Origin: Entoloma clypeatum
Lineage: Eukaryota > Basidiomycota > Agaricomycetes > Agaricales > Entolomataceae
Length of the DNA stretch: 64,000 nt
Assembly (NCBI GenBank): GCA_963565915.1
Contig: OY751491.1
Location: 4,464,001-4,528,000, forward strand
Direction of reading: 5' to 3'
A model generated the notes under the pieces. It was not told the origin of the DNA. It did no database searches and worked only from the letters and a program-made list of their open reading frames with translations. Position 1 is the stretch's first letter. Each line of letters begins with the position of its first letter. The position numbers and the translations under genes were made by a program. Positions 61,067-64,000 of the stretch are shown one piece after another.

Positions 61067-64000
61067 CTAGTTTTTTATCAATCCGAAGTACGGGATAAAC
61101 TTGGAAAAGAGGATTTTTCCCAGATTCTTAGTTAAGAGGTCTGCAGGGTTGTTCACTCCTTCAATAAATTCGACCGTAATTATCCCTTCGGAGACTTTTT
61201 CTCTGACGAAGTGGAATCGCACGTCAATGTGCTTGGATCGCTTCTCAGTTACAGGGTTGGATGTGATGAAGACGGAGCCATTGTTATCTCCGTAGATCGG
61301 TACTGATCCGATCTGCATTCCAAGTTCGGCAAGCATGCTTCTCAGCCATGTTGCTGCGCGACTGCAGTCTGATAACGCCATATACTCTGCTTCTGTGGAA
61401 GAGAGGGCGATGGTCTTTTGCGCCGATGATACCCATGTTACTGCTCCAGACGCCAGTGATATGAAGAAGCCAGTAGTAGACCTCCTCGTGTTTTCATCTG
61501 ACGCCCAATCGGAGTCTGTGAATGCATAGATCCCTTTCCCTGAGTCACCATCATACATGATTGCGTAATTTTTTGTCGCTTTCAGATACCTGCAAACATC
61601 CCTAGCCACTTCTAAATGGCGTTTGGTGGGATTTGCGGAAAACTGCGACATTTTGATCACGGCAAAGCAGATGTCTGGCCTTGTTCCAATCATTAGATAT
61701 AGAAGTGATCCGATGACGGATTGGTACTTGGATCGAAGTTCTGCATTGGGTTCATCTTCGGACATCATGGGTTTGTAGCCCATAGGAAGTGGGGTATGGG
61801 TGGCGTTAGATTCGCTCATCCCCATTCGTTCGAGTATTTTCTCAAGGTAAGGTACTTGATCAATGAAGATACGTTTCCCGCATTGCCTTATTTGGATAGA
61901 GAGAAATTCTTTCGGTTCCCCATCAGGCACAAGGTGCCCTAGGTCCCTACATTCCCATGTGGTCATGAAGGCCTTCTTTTTCTCTAGCGTATATTCCTGG
62001 TTTGTGCCGAGAAAAGCAGAGTCGTCGACATAGATGACGGCGATTACAATTTCCCCGCTGGTACTTTTGTGGATGAACACTCCCGCATCGGAGTGAAGCC
62101 GGACAAAGCCGAGCTTTTTCATGGAGGAATCAAGTTCCCTCCACCAGGCTAATGCGGCCTGCTTAAGTCCATATAGAGCTTTGAATAGTTGGTACACGAG
62201 GTGTTCTTTCCCTTTTACTATATAGCCCTCAGGCTGTCGCATGTAAATGACTTCACGGAGCGTTCCATAGAGGAAGGCTGATGAGACGTCCAAAAGTGTC
62301 ATGAACCACCCTTCAAGGGCTGTCAATGCCAGTATTAGTCGGACGGTTTCATATCTTACGACTGGTGAGAAGATCTGATCAAAGTCGATCCCTTCTACCT
62401 GTGAGAAGCCTTTTGCGACGAGGCGCGCTTTCAGACGCCCATCGGATTTTTCATTGTAAACCCATTTGTTCCTTAGAGCTTTCTTCCCTTCAGGCAGGGG
62501 TACTAGCTCCGTGATCACCCCGCGGCGTTTGAGCATATCTAGCTCTTTTCGTTCAGCCGCATACCAGTCTTCTTTATTTGGAAGAGGGTATATGTCTTTG
62601 TGAGACATTTCAACGATGCCAACTTGGACTGATATTGCCTCCATCAGAAGGTCATTCATCCATGCCGTTTGACCGCCCAATCTCCGTCTTCTGTCTAATT
62701 TTTCAAGATCAGATGCTGGAGTGTCTTCCCCATAGATGCTTCCTGGCATTTTCCGAACTCGTCGTTCCCTGATTGGTCGATCTGGTACTTGCTTGGGTTC
62801 TGGAGTGGGTACTCGCGGTTCGTCATCAGGCTCACTGGCAGGTAGTTCGTTGTCTGATTCAGGTTGATTCTGTTCAATGGGAACTGAGTCCTGAGGTGTT
62901 TCATTGTGACTATCGTCGTCGTTGCTGCCAGGGATGAGATCCTCAAACTCATCAGCCGGCTCTGGGTTTTCCATTTCTGGATGGTTTTCTGGCAAAGGGT
63001 CGATGTGACATCTAGGGTACTTGCTTTCATCAAAGATAGCTTTCCCACCCATGAAAATCGTGTTAGTCTCAGGATCCATGAAGCGGTATCCTTTGACCCC
63101 TGGTTTTGATCCGAGATAAATCATTAATCGAGATCTTGACTCCAGGGAGTTTCTGCGTTTTTCTTTTGGGATATATACGTATGCTTGGCATCCGAAGACT
63201 CTGACGCTGGACATGTCGGGGATCTCATTGGTCACCCTGAAATAAGGGGTTTTCCATTCAAGACGCCGCATGGGGGTTCTGTTGTATAGAAATGCTGCAT
63301 GTTCCAAACAGAATTCCCACCACATCGGCGGTAGACATGCGTCGAAACGCAATGCCTGAGATTTTTCCCACAGAGTTCGATTTATCCGTTCTGCTCTACC
63401 ATTCTGCTGATGCTGATATGGGAGTGTGACGTCGATCAGAATTCCATGATCGGCAAGTACATCCTTGTATTCGTCAAATTCTCCACCTCCATCAACCCGC
63501 CATTTTTTAGGGGTGGCGGCGAATTGATTCTGGATCATCGCAAGGAATTGTTTCAGCGCCGTGATGGCACCTGACTTTTTCCTGAGCAAGACGACCCAGA
63601 CATGGGAAGAAAAATCATCCAAAAAGGTAAGGAAATATTTGTACTTGTGGTACGATGCCGTGGATATCTGTTTCAGGTCCGAATGGATCAAATCAAAGGG
63701 TTTGACAGCCCTTGTCATCGAGTTAGGGTAAGACTGATTCGGCATTTTCCCTTTTAGACACCCCGTGCAGCTTTCCTGTGATTTCTCACGTACTAACGTT
63801 CTGGGTACTCCTTTGGTACTGGTGGGAATCTTATTGAGCGCCTGGTCATTCGGGTGGCCAAGGCGTTTGTGCCAGGTTTCAACAGTGATTTCGCTAGAGA
63901 TCGCGTGGATTTGGTCATAGCGTATTTCAGTGTCTAACCAGTAAATGGTTTGTCCGAGAATGTGAGGCGAGAACTGTATTTTGTTCTGTCCTTTGGAGAT
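61067..64000 (-). CDS. Copia copy 2 pol: integrase, RT and RNase H (open, partial)
   Basis: The frame is open from the window edge to the stop at 61067, about 977 codons, with no interruption. From the edge it shows the integrase zinc domain (WHKRLGHPNDQ...CTGCLKGK), the core (LIHSDLKQIS, WRVDGGGEFDEY, NGRAERINRTLWE) and an acidic linker (SNDDDSHNETPQDSVPIEQN). RT follows (KWVYNEKSDGRLKARLVAK, VIYVDDSAFLG), then RNase H (FTDSDWASDENTRRSTTG, STEAEYMALSD), ending FGLIKN. All catalytic residues visible are present. This copy is a candidate source of copy 1-like insertions. Gag and protease lie outside the window. Confidence 0.93.
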   Translation of the reverse strand: MSKGQNKIQFSPHILGQTIYWLDTEIRYDQIHAISSEITVETWHKRLGHPNDQALNKIPTSTKGVPRTLVREKSQESCTGCLKGKMPNQSYPNSMTRAVKPFDLIHSDLKQISTASYHKYKYFLTFLDDFSSHVWVVLLRKKSGAITALKQFLAMIQNQFAATPKKWRVDGGGEFDEYKDVLADHGILIDVTLPYQHQQNGRAERINRTLWEKSQALRFDACLPPMWWEFCLEHAAFLYNRTPMRRLEWKTPYFRVTNEIPDMSSVRVFGCQAYVYIPKEKRRNSLESRSRLMIYLGSKPGVKGYRFMDPETNTIFMGGKAIFDESKYPRCHIDPLPENHPEMENPEPADEFEDLIPGSNDDDSHNETPQDSVPIEQNQPESDNELPASEPDDEPRVPTPEPKQVPDRPIRERRVRKMPGSIYGEDTPASDLEKLDRRRRLGGQTAWMNDLLMEAISVQVGIVEMSHKDIYPLPNKEDWYAAERKELDMLKRRGVITELVPLPEGKKALRNKWVYNEKSDGRLKARLVAKGFSQVEGIDFDQIFSPVVRYETVRLILALTALEGWFMTLLDVSSAFLYGTLREVIYMRQPEGYIVKGKEHLVYQLFKALYGLKQAALAWWRELDSSMKKLGFVRLHSDAGVFIHKSTSGEIVIAVIYVDDSAFLGTNQEYTLEKKKAFMTTWECRDLGHLVPDGEPKEFLSIQIRQCGKRIFIDQVPYLEKILERMGMSESNATHTPLPMGYKPMMSEDEPNAELRSKYQSVIGSLLYLMIGTRPDICFAVIKMSQFSANPTKRHLEVARDVCRYLKATKNYAIMYDGDSGKGIYAFTDSDWASDENTRRSTTGFFISLASGAVTWVSSAQKTIALSSTEAEYMALSDCSRAATWLRSMLAELGMQIGSVPIYGDNNGSVFITSNPVTEKRSKHIDVRFHFVREKVSEGIITVEFIEGVNNPADLLTKNLGKILFSKFIPYFGLIKN

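Overview
The window looks like a repeat-rich chromosomal region of a filamentous basidiomycete, probably an Agaricomycete mushroom. The one intact host gene I can reconstruct, a secreted serine carboxypeptidase at 36.09-38.26 kb, has 14 small exons and 13 GT-AG introns of about 50-70 bases. The mobile elements (hAT with introns, Tc1, a Tad/Deceiver-like LINE, Copia, and chromodomain Ty3 elements) are typical of that group. Nearly everything else is transposon sequence, often nested.

Layout. 0-6 kb: a Tc1 fragment, a region studded with short hairpins (family H, copy 1), and a decayed intron-containing hAT transposase. 6.4-9.2 kb: a 5'-truncated LINE whose RNase H segment is inverted. 9.2-13.9 kb: a second H-type element with broken reading frames, a polypurine tract and a 193-bp LTR; it is interrupted by a TIR element carrying a 20-bp minisatellite and by a 263-bp hAT MITE with a perfect 8-bp target duplication. 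14-28.6 kb: minisatellites, palindromic MITE-like units, three copies of an unclassified proline-rich retroposon (W), a solo chromovirus LTR, a composite repeat (Z), and a 4.4-kb Mutator-like foldback element inserted in W copy B. 28.97-34.59 kb: a complete but defective Copia element. 36-39.8 kb: a host island, the carboxypeptidase with a decayed C2-NT-like gene convergent to it. 40.5-44.8 kb: a decayed Copia-like element. 44.8-51.7 kb: a complete but mutated self-primed chromovirus with an extra ORF after pol and a tRNA-derived insertion. 52-55.4 kb: more H repeats and a second decayed Ty3 element. 55.6-59 kb: Z copy 3, split by a full-length Tc1 element, then another minisatellite. 60.7-64 kb: the 3' part of a Copia copy whose visible pol frame is fully open.

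The elements are linked by shared history rather than by a pathway. The Copia and chromovirus elements carry contrasting priming sites: an internal initiator-tRNA-Met half site, and an 11-base self-priming complement. In-frame stops in the decayed frames are almost all TGA, the product expected when CGA mutates at a methylated CpG. The most unusual signal is the H family. Homologous hairpin positions in different copies have different stem sequences that still pair, and several unrelated-looking palindromic elements show a similar concerted palindromy.
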